Below are positions 8,773 to 17,981 of a DNA stretch of 64,000 bases, one piece after another. The translations under genes were made by a program, and so were the position numbers. This stretch comes from JAOUEA01 sp963825685. GTDB taxonomy: Bacteria; Actinomycetota; UBA4738; HRBIN12. A model generated the notes under the pieces. It did no database searches, had not been told where the DNA came from, and was given only the letters and a program-made list of their open reading frames with translations. Every line of letters starts with the position of its first letter. Within the stretch, counting starts at the first letter, position 1. The stretch spans positions 62,001 through 126,000 of the forward strand of contig CAWGUD010000016.1 in assembly GCA_963825685.1 (NCBI GenBank), given 5' to 3'.

Positions 8773-8934
8773 CCGGCTTCACCATCGATCTCGGTGTGCG
8801 TGCATGAACCACACCTCCGCAGTGAACCCGCGCAGGGTAGCCAAGAGGCGATGCGCCGGAACAAGGGCGTCGTCGCTCGACCGACGTGACCGCGGGTCGA
8901 CGACCTCGGGTTGCATGTGGCGCAGCGACTTCAC

Positions 8935-8940
8935 TAGCGT
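8935..8940 (+). promoter_or_regulatory. -10 hexamer TAGCGT, leaderless type
   Basis: TAGCGT sits 6 nt before the ATG at 8947 of the secreted EEP protein; no ribosome-binding site is visible. Confidence 0.5.
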
Positions 8941-8946
8941 CGGCGC

Positions 8947-10507
8947 ATGAAGCGCTCAGCGATCGTCTCCGCCATCATCGTGTGCGCCGCAGCGCTCACC
9001 CCGCTCTCGAGCACCACGCCGGCCGCGGCCGGCGACCCGGCGCCGATCCGCATCAGGGTCATGTCGTTCAACATCCAGTACGGGGCGTACTACTCCACGA
9101 TCGACGCCGTCGTGAAGGCGATCGAGCGTGCCGATGCCGACGTGGTCGGCCTGCAGGAGGCGTTCGGGAAGACCCGGAAGATCGCGCGCCTGCTCGGCTG
9201 GTACGCGTCGCCCCGCCTGCACATGGTGAGCCGCTTCCCGATCGTGCACCCCGACGGCAGCCGCGTCGCGGGCTCGCCGGGCGGGCGCATCCCCGAGGGG
9301 GCCTGGGCCTACCTGCTGCTCGGCGACGGGGCGGTCGCCGCGATCGCCCAGACCCACACACCGTGGTGGCCGAGCGGCATGTACGCGATGCTCCAGGGTG
9401 AGGACGAGGCCGAGGTGCTCGCCCGCGAACAGGGCAAGATGGACTGGACGCAGCCCCACCTCGACGCGGTGGCGGGCCCGATCGCGGCCGGCGTGCCGAC
9501 GTTCTTCGTCGGCGACCTGAACACCCCGTCGCATCTCGACTGGACCCAGGAAGCCGTCGACACGCTCGGATGGCAGCCACCGACGCTCGACCCGCCCGGG
9601 GAGCGCTTCGTGGTCGCCTGGCCCCTGACCGTCGCGATGCAGGATGCGGGCTTCACCGACACCTACCGCGAGGCGAACCCCGATCCGATCGCCGAGCCCG
9701 GTTTCACGTACTGCGTGCGGTTCTTCCCGGCCTGCGGCCGCTGGGACACGTGGGACCGCATCGACTACGTGTACTCGGCCGGTCCGATCGGCATCGTGCG
9801 CAGCCAGGTCGTCGGGGAAGGCGGTCCGTTCACCGACATCCGCAGCCGTCCCTGGCCGACCGACCACCGCGCCGTGGTCTCGACGGTCGACGTCACCCCC
9901 GTCGAGCCGGAGTCGTTCGCGGCTCCGCTCGACGAGCGCGTCTGGCTCGGGCACCGCGTGCGGGTCGCGTTCCACCACGACGCCACGCCAGGGCGCACGA
10001 TCGGGCTCTGGGCGCGGGGGGACGACCCCGAGACGGACCCGCCGGCCTTCGACGGAACGGTCCCCGTCCCCGACGCGGCGGACGACGGCATCGTGTCGAT
10101 CGACACCGATGCCGGTGGTCCCGGCGACTACACGGTCGCCGTGCTCGACGGCGGCGGTGTGGTCGCCACGTCGCGCGTCTCGTTGGTCGAGCGGGGCGCG
10201 CCCGCGACGGTCGCGACGACGGATCGTCGCTACGAGCAGGGCGATCCGATCCGTGTCGAGTGGACCGGCGCTCCGGGCAACCGCTACGACTGGCTCGCCC
10301 TGAACCGTGAACTGCTTCGACCCGACATCGTGCCCGCTCCGACAGTGGCGGTACATCGACGGCAACGTGAACGGCACGGCGCGCTTCACGCGCGGGTCCG
10401 AGGGCGTGTGGCCGCTGCGGCCGGGCCGCTACGCGGTCTCGCTCTGCGTCGACGACGACTACGTGTGCGTCGCCACGAGCGAGGTCTTCCGCATCGTGGC
10501 ACCGTAG
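8947..10507 (+). CDS. Secreted endonuclease/exonuclease/phosphatase (EEP) family enzyme, frame broken once
   Basis: Signal peptide of about 29 residues ending ...PAAAGD. EEP motifs in order: SFNIQYG (Asn), VVGLQEAFG (Glu), TPWWPSGMY region, FFVGDLNTPSH (Asp/Asn), WDRIDYVYS (Asp) and the terminal TDHRAVVS (Asp-His), so a metal-dependent hydrolase of phosphodiesters (DNase, sphingomyelinase or phosphatase type). A further beta-rich region of about 190 residues follows. The frame shifts near 10309 (one extra G); after correction the tail includes NCFDPTSCPLRQW and a Cys-containing end, stop at 10507. Full length about 519 aa. Confidence 0.85.
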
Positions 10508-10512
10508 TCCGT

Positions 10513-11029
10513 ATGGAGACGTGGGACGCGATCCGCTCGCGACGGAACGTGCGCGCGTTCACGGGCGAGCCGCTCGAACCCGGCGAGCTCGATCGCATCC
10601 TCGAGGCGGCTCGGCGCACGCCCTCGTCGATGAACCAGCAGGCGTGGGACTTCGTCGTCGTGACCGGACGCGACGACCTGGTCCGGCTCTCGCGGTGTCT
10701 GGCGCTACGCCGAGCACGTGGCGAGCTCGGCGGCGACGATCGCCCTGATCGCGCCCGCGACGACCGACCCCGACGGCCGCGAGACGATCCAGTTCGACCT
10801 CGGCCAGGCGAGCATGAGCATCATGCTGGCGGCCGCGGACCTCGGCATCGGCAGCTGCCATGCAGCCGTCGAGGACCAGCCGCTCGCGCGCGAGGTATTG
10901 GGTCTCCCCGACGATCGCGAGTGCATGTGGCTGATCGCCCTCGGGCGACCGGCCGACCGCCCGCTCGCACCGATCGCCGAGCCGGACCGACGAGCGTTCG
11001 GCGACGTCGTGCACCGCGAGCGCTGGTAG
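10513..11029 (+). CDS. Nitroreductase-family protein, frame broken once
   Basis: About 171 aa. The N-terminus WDAIRSRRNVRAFTGEPL with SSMNQQAWDFVVVTG is the FMN-contacting start of nitroreductases; after an apparent extra T near 10696 the frame continues VWRYAEHVASSAATIALIAP, then LGQASMSIMLAAADLGIGSCH and LGLPDDRECMWLIALGRP, all family features. Such enzymes use FMN to reduce nitro groups, quinones or similar electrophiles. It begins 5 nt after the EEP gene and may be co-transcribed. Confidence 0.85.
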
Positions 11030-11058
11030 CGAGACCCGCTGCGGGATCCGAGACCGAC

Positions 11059-13122
11059 TCAGACCCCGAGCGGCAGCGTCGTCGACGCCATCGCCTCGAG
11101 CTGATCGGCCGGCATCGGGTGGGCGAACCAGAACCCTTGCGCCAGCCGGCAGCCGTTCGACCGCAGGAACACGTACTCGCTCTCGGACTCGATCCCCTCG
11201 GCGAGCGGCACCATGTCGAGCGACTGCGCGACCTGGATCATCGCCCGCACCATGCCCGCGAGCCGCACGTCGCGGTCGACGTGGCGGATGAACTCCTGGT
11301 CGATCTTCAGCACGTCGACCGGCATGTGCTTGAGGCGTGACAGCGACGAGTAGCCGGTGCCGAAGTCGTCGAGCGCCAGGCGCAGCCCCCACGAGTGCAG
11401 CTCGCGCAGGGTGCGCTGCGTGCGATCGGGATCGGCCATCGCGGTCGACTCGGTGATCTCGGCCTGCACGGTCGAAGGGTCGACGCCCGCGTCGCGCAGC
11501 TTGACGAGCAGCCGCTCGGCCAGGCGCGGGGTCCACAGCTGACGCGGCGACAGGTTGAACGAGACCTCCAGCTCGAGGCCTCCGTCGCGCCAGGCTCGCT
11601 GCTGGTGCGCGACCTGGTCGAGCACCCAGTCGCCGATCGCCTCGATCAACCCGAGCTCCTCGGCCACCGGGATGAACTCGCCGGGCGGCACGATGCCGTG
11701 TGCGTCCTTCCAACGGATCAGGGCTTCGGCGCCGACGACCCGCCGATCGGCGAGGTCCACCACGGGCTGATAGTGCAGCACCCAGTCCTGAGCCTCGACG
11801 GCCTTGCGCAGACGCTGCTCGAACGAGAGGCGCACCATGGCGTCGTCGCTCTCGCTCGCGAAGAACACGTGACCGCCGGGCTCGATCCGTTTGGCCCGAT
11901 ACATCGCGATGTCAGCGTTCTTCAGCAGCGTCTCGGCGTCGAGTGCATCGCGCGGATAGAGGCTGATGCCGATCGATCCTCGCGCGTGGAACTCGGTGCC
12001 CTGCAGCCCGAACGGGTGCAGCAGCACTTCGCCGGCCCGCTCGGCGACCCGCTCCGCCGCGGCCTCGGCCTCCGCGGGATCGAGGTCGGCGAGCAGTAAC
12101 AGGAACTCGTCGCCGCCCTGGCGCGCCACGAGGTCGGTCTCCCTCGTGCACGTGCGCAGACGGTCGGCGAGCTCCGAGAGCAGCAGGTCGCCGGCGTGGT
12201 GACCGAGGGAGTCGTTCACCAGCTTGAAGTTGTCGAGGTCGAGGAAGACGACGGCGACCGCGGTGCCGTCGCGCTTGGCGCGTTCCACCGCGAGGACGAG
12301 CGTCTCCTCGAACAGCTGGCGGTTCGCGAGCGCGGTGAGTCCGTCGTGGTAGGCGAGGTGCGCGATGCGAGCCTCCGCCTCCTTCAGCTCGGTCACGTCG
12401 AACAGGATGCCGTGCTCGAACGTCGCCCTGCCGTCGGCGTCGCGATGCGCGTAGGCGCGGTCGCGGATCCAGACCACCCGCCCGTCGGGACGCACCATGC
12501 GGTAGTCGTCGAGATCGCCTCCCGAGCCGGCGATGAACGCCTCGCTCTGTGCCTGCACACGCATCCGGTCGTCGGGGTGCACCATGCGCAGCCACATGTC
12601 GGAGTCGGCCTGGTACGCCTCGGGCGTCACGCCCAGGATCTCCTCGATCTGCGGGTTCACGTACTGCGTGACGTCGCCGTTGTCGGCGTAGACCACCGCC
12701 GGGATCTGCTCGACCAGGCTGCGGTAGCGGGACTCGGCCTCGGCGAGGGCTGCCTGCGCCTCTCTGCCTGCGAGCAGCTCACGGGCATCGCGGACGGCCA
12801 CGATCGTCCGGCCACCGCCCAGCGCGCGAGCGCGTAGCTCGACCGGGAGGGAGCCGCCGCCCGGGCAGAGCAGCGACGCCTCGAACGGGACCTCGGCGTC
12901 GAGGCCGTCACGCCAATCGGGGATCGTCGCCTCCACGTCGCTGCCCGTCGGATCGTGGCCGAGCAGCTGCGCGAGCCGCTCGTTCACCCACTCGATGCGC
13001 CCGTCGCCCACCACGAACGAGGCCTCCGGGAACGCTTCGAACAAGCGTCCTACGTCGAGGCTCAGGGCGACCGGCGCCTGACCGTCGTGCATCACGATGT
13101 GTGAGACATCGACGCGAGACAC
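11059..13122 (-). CDS. PAS-PAS-GGDEF-EAL cyclic-di-GMP signalling protein
   Basis: 687 aa, apparently cytosolic. Two PAS-like sensors (about 25-125 and 140-260, the second with the PAC pattern YRMVRPDGRVVWIRDRA), a diguanylate cyclase domain with intact GGDEF in ARQGGDEFLLLL, then an EAL domain with AEALIRW, the metal ligands in AEITES and DDFGTGYSSLSRLKHM and KIDQEF. Both active sites look intact, so it could make and degrade cyclic-di-GMP, possibly in answer to a signal bound by the PAS domains. GTG start at 13122. Confidence 0.95.
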   Translation of the reverse strand: MSRVDVSHIVMHDGQAPVALSLDVGRLFEAFPEASFVVGDGRIEWVNERLAQLLGHDPTGSDVEATIPDWRDGLDAEVPFEASLLCPGGGSLPVELRARALGGGRTIVAVRDARELLAGREAQAALAEAESRYRSLVEQIPAVVYADNGDVTQYVNPQIEEILGVTPEAYQADSDMWLRMVHPDDRMRVQAQSEAFIAGSGGDLDDYRMVRPDGRVVWIRDRAYAHRDADGRATFEHGILFDVTELKEAEARIAHLAYHDGLTALANRQLFEETLVLAVERAKRDGTAVAVVFLDLDNFKLVNDSLGHHAGDLLLSELADRLRTCTRETDLVARQGGDEFLLLLADLDPAEAEAAAERVAERAGEVLLHPFGLQGTEFHARGSIGISLYPRDALDAETLLKNADIAMYRAKRIEPGGHVFFASESDDAMVRLSFEQRLRKAVEAQDWVLHYQPVVDLADRRVVGAEALIRWKDAHGIVPPGEFIPVAEELGLIEAIGDWVLDQVAHQQRAWRDGGLELEVSFNLSPRQLWTPRLAERLLVKLRDAGVDPSTVQAEITESTAMADPDRTQRTLRELHSWGLRLALDDFGTGYSSLSRLKHMPVDVLKIDQEFIRHVDRDVRLAGMVRAMIQVAQSLDMVPLAEGIESESEYVFLRSNGCRLAQGFWFAHPMPADQLEAMASTTLPLGV

Positions 13123-13161
13123 ACCCGACCTGAGCCCTCGTCGGATCGCTCCCGGGCGCTG

Positions 13162-13644
13162 CTAGTCCTCGTCCTCCGGTTCGCCCTCGCCCTGGATCGG
13201 CGGCGAGTCCTGCAGCATCTGCTCCATCGCCGCCAACAGGGTCGCGCGCTCTGCGTCACTCAGTCGCGCCGATGGGTGGATCAGCCGGTAACTCAACGGC
13301 GGCATCTCTCCGTCCTGAACGACGTCGAGGAGCTCGTCGACCTCGGCCTGGGGGCGATCCCACTCCGAGAAGTTCAGCGTGGCGCGCCCCTCGTCGACGT
13401 CGCGCTGCACGAGCCACGATCCCGGCGCGATGTTCGTGTACCAGGGCCATGCGGTCTCGTTGCTGTGGCAGTCGAAACACGTGCCCCGGGCGAGCTCGAG
13501 ACCGGGGCCGGGAGCGAACGCCGCGGCCTGGGTGACGGGGGGGTTCGTGTGGTCCCGCCCGTACGGCACGAACTGGATCGCGACGAAGAACGTGAGGAGT
13601 CCCACGAACCCCCAGCGGATCCATCGCGGCAGTCGACGAGCCAT
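13162..13644 (-). CDS. Membrane-anchored haem-binding protein (CxxCH)
   Basis: 160 aa. One N-terminal membrane anchor (about residues 10-28), then a single haem motif CFDCHSNETAWPWY and the downstream Met-containing EMPPLSYRLIHPSARLSD that could supply the second ligand. This is the pattern of the small haem-binding domain proteins (cytochrome-c-like) in which the WPWY and MPP motifs are conserved. Probably an extracytoplasmic electron carrier. The ATG is 6 nt downstream of TACGAT (13656-13651), another leaderless-type start. Confidence 0.85.
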   Translation of the reverse strand: MARRLPRWIRWGFVGLLTFFVAIQFVPYGRDHTNPPVTQAAAFAPGPGLELARGTCFDCHSNETAWPWYTNIAPGSWLVQRDVDEGRATLNFSEWDRPQAEVDELLDVVQDGEMPPLSYRLIHPSARLSDAERATLLAAMEQMLQDSPPIQGEGEPEDED

Positions 13645-13650
13645 GGACCC

Positions 13651-13656
13651 ATCGTA
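13651..13656 (-). promoter_or_regulatory. -10 hexamer TACGAT, leaderless type
   Basis: TACGAT on the minus strand, 6 nt upstream of the ATG at 13644. Confidence 0.45.
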
Positions 13657-13700
13657 GAGAGACGCCGCCTCACTGGCCCCAGACGATGGCCTCGGGTGGA

Positions 13701-13720
13701 GGCGGGACCTTCGTCCCGCC
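13701..13720. terminator. 8-bp hairpin with tetraloop
   Basis: GGCGGGAC at 13701-13708 pairs with GTCCCGCC at 13713-13720 around a 4-nt loop. It lies 17 nt beyond the stop of the minus-strand gene ending at 13738, as expected for a terminator. Confidence 0.6.
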
Positions 13721-13737
13721 CCCGCATCACCTCTGGA

Positions 13738-14154
13738 TCAGATCGCCCGCATGCGGTTGTTCCGCGCGTTGTGTTCGACCTCGGCGAGCCCCAGCGCCTC
13801 GAGCACCGGCGGGACGTAGTTGCCGAAGCGGCCCCGCAGCCCCTTCTTCAGGCCGTACCATCCGCCGACTGGGTTGTCGGGGTCGCGCGCCCACGCCTCG
13901 ACGGTGCCTTCCTTGGCCGGCTTCTGCTCGTCGGCGCTGCCGAGCGGCACCCAGTCGCCGCGCTCGACGAGCATCGCGTGCAGATCCTCGATCGCCCGCA
14001 GGTGGTAGCGCAGCTCGGTCGAGCCCACGGTGCAGATCAGGGCGGGCGGATCGGCCGCGGGGTCGCGCGCCATCTGGAACTCACCCTGGAGGCTCGGGGT
14101 CTGCAGCGTCCACGGGTCGTCGGGCGTGCCTGTTCCTTTCACGGTTGCGGTCAT
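13738..14154 (-). CDS. Conserved small protein of the DUF6855 kind
   Basis: 138 aa, soluble. The sequence MTATVKGTGTPDDPW, the central LRAIEDLHAMLVERGDW, PLGSADEQKPAKEGTVEAW and C-terminal RFGNYVPPVLEALGLAEVEHN are highly conserved in an actinobacterial family I recall as DUF6855; no biochemical function is known to me. The ATG at 14154 is only 10 nt from a copy of the operator also found before the neighbouring arsR gene, so this gene probably belongs to the same regulon. Confidence 0.8.
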   Translation of the reverse strand: MTATVKGTGTPDDPWTLQTPSLQGEFQMARDPAADPPALICTVGSTELRYHLRAIEDLHAMLVERGDWVPLGSADEQKPAKEGTVEAWARDPDNPVGGWYGLKKGLRGRFGNYVPPVLEALGLAEVEHNARNNRMRAI

Positions 14155-14164
14155 GGAAGCGAAC

Positions 14165-14181
14165 GGTAACCGTTCCGTTAC
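14165..14181. promoter_or_regulatory. ArsR-type operator copy 2, GGTAACC-N4-CGTTAC
   Basis: An inverted repeat GTAAC-N6-GTTAC with the same flanking bases as the copy before arsR. It ends 10 nt from the start codon of the 13738-14154 gene and covers its TACCGT -10-like hexamer. Confidence 0.6.
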
Positions 14182-14188
14182 TGATCGG

Positions 14189-14626
14189 TCAAGCCGAGCA
14201 CGCGCGCTCGTAGGGAGGGAGCACGCCCGCCCAGCCCTGCCGGTTCCGCTGCTGCAGGCCGGGGCCCTTCGCACCGAGGCGCTCCCAGCCACGGTGGGTG
14301 ATGCGGACCTCGGCGCCGTCGACCGCCTCGAGGAACTCGATCGTGACCTCGGTGGCGTCGGCGACCTGCTGGTTCAGGTGCCAGCGGTACGTGAACGACG
14401 TGGGTGGGCGCCAGTCGAGGATCTCGCCCCACGTGTGCTCCTCGCCGTCCGTCGCGCGTTCCACGATGCGCCCGCCGACCCGTGGCTCGATCGTCACGGT
14501 GAGCCCTGGATCTCCTGAGACCGAGTGCGACGACGGCCACCACATCGAGGTGCGCCTCGTCCACACGTCGAAGGCGTGCTCGGGTGAGCACGGCACGGAC
14601 AACCGGAGCTCGATCGGCTCGGTCAT
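14189..14626 (-). CDS. SRPBCC/AHSA1-like protein
   Basis: 145 aa with the START/Bet v 1-like pattern LRLSVPCSPEHAFDVWT near the start, EPRVGGRIVERATDGEEHTWGEILDWRPP in the middle and VEVRITHRGWE-type strand at the end; this is the activator-of-Hsp90-ATPase-like (AHSA1) branch of hydrophobic-ligand proteins. It is the second gene of an operon with an ArsR regulator; such ArsR-SRPBCC pairs are very common in Actinobacteria. The ATG overlaps the corrected arsR stop by ATGA. Confidence 0.88.
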   Translation of the reverse strand: MTEPIELRLSVPCSPEHAFDVWTRRTSMWWPSSHSVSGDPGLTVTIEPRVGGRIVERATDGEEHTWGEILDWRPPTSFTYRWHLNQQVADATEVTIEFLEAVDGAEVRITHRGWERLGAKGPGLQQRNRQGWAGVLPPYERACSA

Positions 14627-14956
14627 CGGCGACCGGGTCTCGGGGAGGTGTTCGCCGCCGCGATGCGGAACCGCGCGCCCGCCTCACCCCAGACCCGTTC
14701 GAGGTACGGCGCGGATCTCCTCGATGCCCTCGTCCTGCAGGCGGTAGAGCCGACGCGTGCCGTCGGCCGTGTCGGCGACGAGCCCCGCCTCCTTCAGCAG
14801 GCGCAGGTGTCGCGAGACCGCGGGTCGTGAGATGGGCAGCGCGTCGGCGATCTCGCGCACCGACCGATCGCCGGCCTGGAGCATCTCCACGATCGCCCGG
14901 CGGTTGGGGTCGCTCAACGCATCGAAGGGATCGCCTCGTGCGGCAGGTTCGGCCAT
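14623..14956 (-). CDS. ArsR-family transcriptional regulator, frame broken once
   Basis: Residues 1-80 give a complete winged helix (FDALSDPNRRAIVEML, SVREIADALPISRPAVSRHLRLLKEAGLV). Without correction the frame stops early; removing one C near 14708 continues it as RAYLERVWGEAGARFRIAA, the usual C-terminal helix, and brings the stop to an ATGA overlap with the SRPBCC gene. Total about 110 aa. No cysteine pair, so probably not a metal sensor. The operator 8 nt upstream suggests autorepression. Confidence 0.88.
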
Positions 14957-14964
14957 GCCCGAGA

Positions 14965-14981
14965 GGTAACCACATCGTTAC
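14965..14981. promoter_or_regulatory. ArsR-type operator copy 1, GGTAACC-N4-CGTTAC
   Basis: Inverted repeat GTAAC-N6-GTTAC directly upstream of the arsR start codon (8 nt gap). The second copy lies 800 bp away before the 13738-14154 gene at nearly the same distance from its start. Confidence 0.6.
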
Positions 14982-15105
14982 GGTCTGTGCCTCACCCTCC
15001 GCCGTCCTGGAGACGACCGACCCCGACGACGCGAGATGCCCTCTATCGACGCACGCCGAGATGCGCGAAGATGACCGGCGCCCGCTGCACCGGAAGGTCG
15101 AGAGG

Positions 15106-16753
15106 ATGTCGCAGGCGATCCCCACTACCCTCACACGAGCCGAGGAGGCGCTCGCCTCGGGAGGATGGACCGAGGCTCGCGAACTGTTCGAAGAGTCGCT
15201 CGCTGAGCGCGACGAGCCGCGAGCCCACGACGGTCTCGGACGCACGATGTGGTGGCTGGGTTCCGCCGACCTCGCCATCGACCATCGGGAACAGGCGTTC
15301 GCGGCGTACAAGGCTGCTGGCGAGACCACTCGGGCCGCGGAGATCGCGATCTGGCTGGCGCGTGAGCACCTGTCGGTCTACGGGAACGACGCCGTGGCTA
15401 ACGGATGGCTCGCCCGTGCCCGGCGACTCGTCGGCGAGGGGCCGACCAGCGCAAGGGGGCAGCTCGATCTCGCCCTCGCGAAGCGCGAGGTGGATCCCTC
15501 TGTCCGGGAGGAACTCGCCGATCGAGCGCTCTCGACGGCGCAGGCGCTCGGCGATGCCGACCTCGAGGTCGCCGCCCTCGCCGAGCTCGGACTCGCCGCG
15601 CTCCAGCTCGGTCGGGTCGACGACGGCCTCGATCGCCTCGACGAGGCGATGGCTGCGGCCACGGGCGGCGAGGCGGACATGCTCGAGACGGTCGCCGAGG
15701 CCTGCTGCAGCCTCGTCGCGGCCTGCGATGTGGCGGGCGACACCGGTCGACTGGAGCAGTGGGCACGCATCGTCTCCGGGTTCATCGAGCGCAGAGCCGA
15801 CCTTCCCTTGCTCGGTTTCTGTCGAACGTGCAACGCCCAGATGCTCGCCGCCTCAGGCCGCCACGAGGAAGCTGAGCGGGAACTCGTCGCCTCGGCGAGC
15901 GAGCTGCGAGGCGCGGGGCATCGCTCCCGATGCGTGGACCCGGCGGTCAAGCTCGCGGAGGTCAGGCTGCGGCAGGGACGGCTCGAAGAGGCGGCATCCC
16001 TGTTGGACGGTCGCGAGGGCCTGCCGGAGGCGGCGCTGCCTGCCGCCGAGCTCCACCTGGCCCGTGGCGACACCTCGCTCGCGATCGCCGTGCTGCTGCG
16101 CCGGCTCGGTGACGTCGGGCGCGACGGCCTGCTCGCGGGACCGATCCTCTCGGGCCTCGTCGAGGCGCACATCGACGCGGGAGACCTCGACGCGGCGCGC
16201 AGGGCCGCCGGCGACCTCGACCGGATCGCGGACGAGAGCGGTCATCCACTGCTGGGGGCGTACGCCCGACTCGCCCGAGGTCGCGTGGCGGTGTCCGTCG
16301 GCGAGCCGGCGATCGACGACCTCGCGGCGGCCGCAGACCGGCTCGAGCGGTTCGACCGCGACAGCGAGGCCGCTCAGCGCTCGCCTCGAGCTGGCCGCGG
16401 CGGTGCAGGACGAGACCGTCGCGATCGCCGAGGCCCGCAGGGCGATGGCCGTGTTCGAACGCCTCGACGCCCGGCGCGATGCCGACCGTGCCGCCGCGCT
16501 GCTGCGGTCGCTCGGAGAGCGTCCAGCGCCGGGTCCACGCGACGCGGACACGCTGACGAGGCGGGAACGCGAGGTGTTCGCGCTCCTCGGCGAGGGTCTG
16601 ACGAACCCGGAGATCGCGGCGCGGCTCTACATCTCGACGAAGACCGCGGGGCACCACGTGAGCAGCGTGCTCGCCAAGCTCGGGCTCAGGAATCGGCAGG
16701 AGGCGGCCGCTCTCGCGATCAGGGAAGAGGTCCGAGTCCGGGACGAGAGATAG
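15106..16753 (+). CDS. LuxR-family regulator with TPR-like N-terminal part, frame broken once
   Basis: About 548 aa. The first about 430 residues are degenerate TPR-like helical repeats (for example EEALASGGWTEARELFEESLAERDEP). The end is a LuxR helix-turn-helix: DTLTRREREVFALLGEG, NPEIAARLYISTKTAGHHV. An extra C near 16378 separates the two parts; the corrected frame reads QARLELAAAVQDETV. No ATPase motif is present, unlike MalT/LAL regulators. An upstream in-frame ATG at 15061 would add 15 residues; the 15106 ATG fits the repeat pattern better. Confidence 0.85.
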
Positions 16754-16825
16754 GGAACCTGCCCGATGTCCGCGGGCGTGGGCACGACCATGATCGGCGC
16801 GTCCACGCACGGAAGGAGGCCAGCG

Positions 16826-17392
16826 ATGGCCACACAGGGAACGGGCATCGGCAGCCCGAACGCGCTGAAGCGACAGATCGAGGTGGCGGTGGAGGTGGCG
16901 GAGTGTCGCTCCGGCGGAGGCCGTGTACGACGTGCTCGCCGACCCGGCGTCGCACCTGATCTGGGCCGGGGAGCGGCAGGGGTCGTCGTCGCGCCTGCTC
17001 ACGATGGACGCCCCGCCCGCGCCGATCGGCGTCGGCGACGAGTTCAGCGACGACCGGCGCCGACCCGATGGGGGGCTTCGCCGATCGCTCCGTCGTGACC
17101 GAGGCAACCCCGTCGTCGACCTTCGAATTCGTCACCGAGGCGACGCTCACCACGAAGAAGGGTGCGTCGTCGGTCTGGACGAACGTGCACCGGTACGAGC
17201 TCGAGCCCACCGCCGGACGGCTGCCGCATCGCCTACACGCTCCGGGTCACCCGCATCAGCGACCTGCCGGGCATGCTCCGGATCTTCAACTGGCCGGTGC
17301 TGTCGTCGATCGGCGTGCGCGCCGCGTCGGGTCTGGCCAAGAAGGGCGCCGCCAACCTGGCGGGGTTGGCGGAGGAACGCGCGACCGCGTGA
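16826..17392 (+). CDS. SRPBCC-family protein, frame broken three times
   Basis: About 188 aa after correction. Conserved pieces occur in successive frames: VAPAEAVYDVLADPASHLIWAGE, PIGVGDEFS, then TTGADPMGGFADRSVV and TFEFVTEATLTTKKG, then GCRIAYTLRVTRISDLPGMLRIFN. Extra bases are inferred near 16904, 17049 and 17215. This is the polyketide cyclase/dehydrase-like SRPBCC pattern; ligand unknown. GGAAGGAGG precedes the ATG. It precedes a cupin gene by 52 nt. Confidence 0.75.
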
Positions 17393-17444
17393 TCGCGACG
17401 GTCGCATCGACACGCCGGGGAGCCGGCGAGGAAAGGAGACACAG

Positions 17445-17819
17445 ATGCCGAGGATGTCGAAGGCGGAGGCGCCGGAGAAGCTCACGCTGGAGGGCTACGA
17501 GGGCGCCTTCGGCGAGCTGGGGCCCGAGTACACCGTGGGGTTCGAGCGGTACACGGCCGACGCCGACCTGAGCCCGATGTTCAAGGGCCTTCCCGACGAT
17601 CGCTGCCAGTGCCCCCACTGGGGATACGTGATCGCCGGGAAGCTGACGTTCCACACGGCCGATGGCGCCGAGACCTACACGATCGGCGACGCGTACTACA
17701 TCCCGCCGGGCCACACGCCCGAGCTCTTCGCCGGCACCGAGGTCGTCGAGTTCCACCCGACGGCCGAGCTCGCCAAGACGATGGAGGTCGTCGAGAAGAA
17801 CATGGCGGAGCAGGGCTGA
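17445..17819 (+). CDS. Cupin-domain protein
   Basis: 124 aa with a single beta-barrel cupin: CPHWGYVIAGKLTFHTADG as motif 1 and AYYIPPGHTPELFAGTEVVEFHP as motif 2. The metal-binding residues would be His in CPHWG, and His in PPGHT and FHP. No enzymatic assignment is possible. AAAGGAG ribosome site 7 nt before the ATG. Confidence 0.85.
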   Translation: MPRMSKAEAPEKLTLEGYEGAFGELGPEYTVGFERYTADADLSPMFKGLPDDRCQCPHWGYVIAGKLTFHTADGAETYTIGDAYYIPPGHTPELFAGTEVVEFHPTAELAKTMEVVEKNMAEQG

Positions 17820-17903
17820 GCGAACGCTGACGCTCCGGGACGAACGCGGCGAGTCGTGCCCGCATCAGGAGATCGTCGAACGTCGCTCCATGATCGTCTT
17901 GAG

Positions 17904-17937
17904 GGTCCGCAGGTCGGCCGCGACCGACCTGCGGACC
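17904..17937. terminator. Perfect 14-bp hairpin between converging genes
   Basis: GGTCCGCAGGTCGG at 17904-17917 pairs fully with 17924-17937 around a 6-nt loop, between the cupin gene and the converging AhpD-like gene. There is no T tract; likely a bidirectional terminator. Confidence 0.7.
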
Positions 17938-17981
17938 TGACGGACCAGCAAGGGTCCGGCGACCATTGACCGTCGTGACGG

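Noticed and set aside
8773..8946. A UBP-type zinc-finger gene or fusion upstream of the thioredoxin-reductase-like gene
   Set aside because: A short frame ending CGSCTHTEIDGEAG overlaps the GTG start, but it has no start codon and does not match the finger motif.
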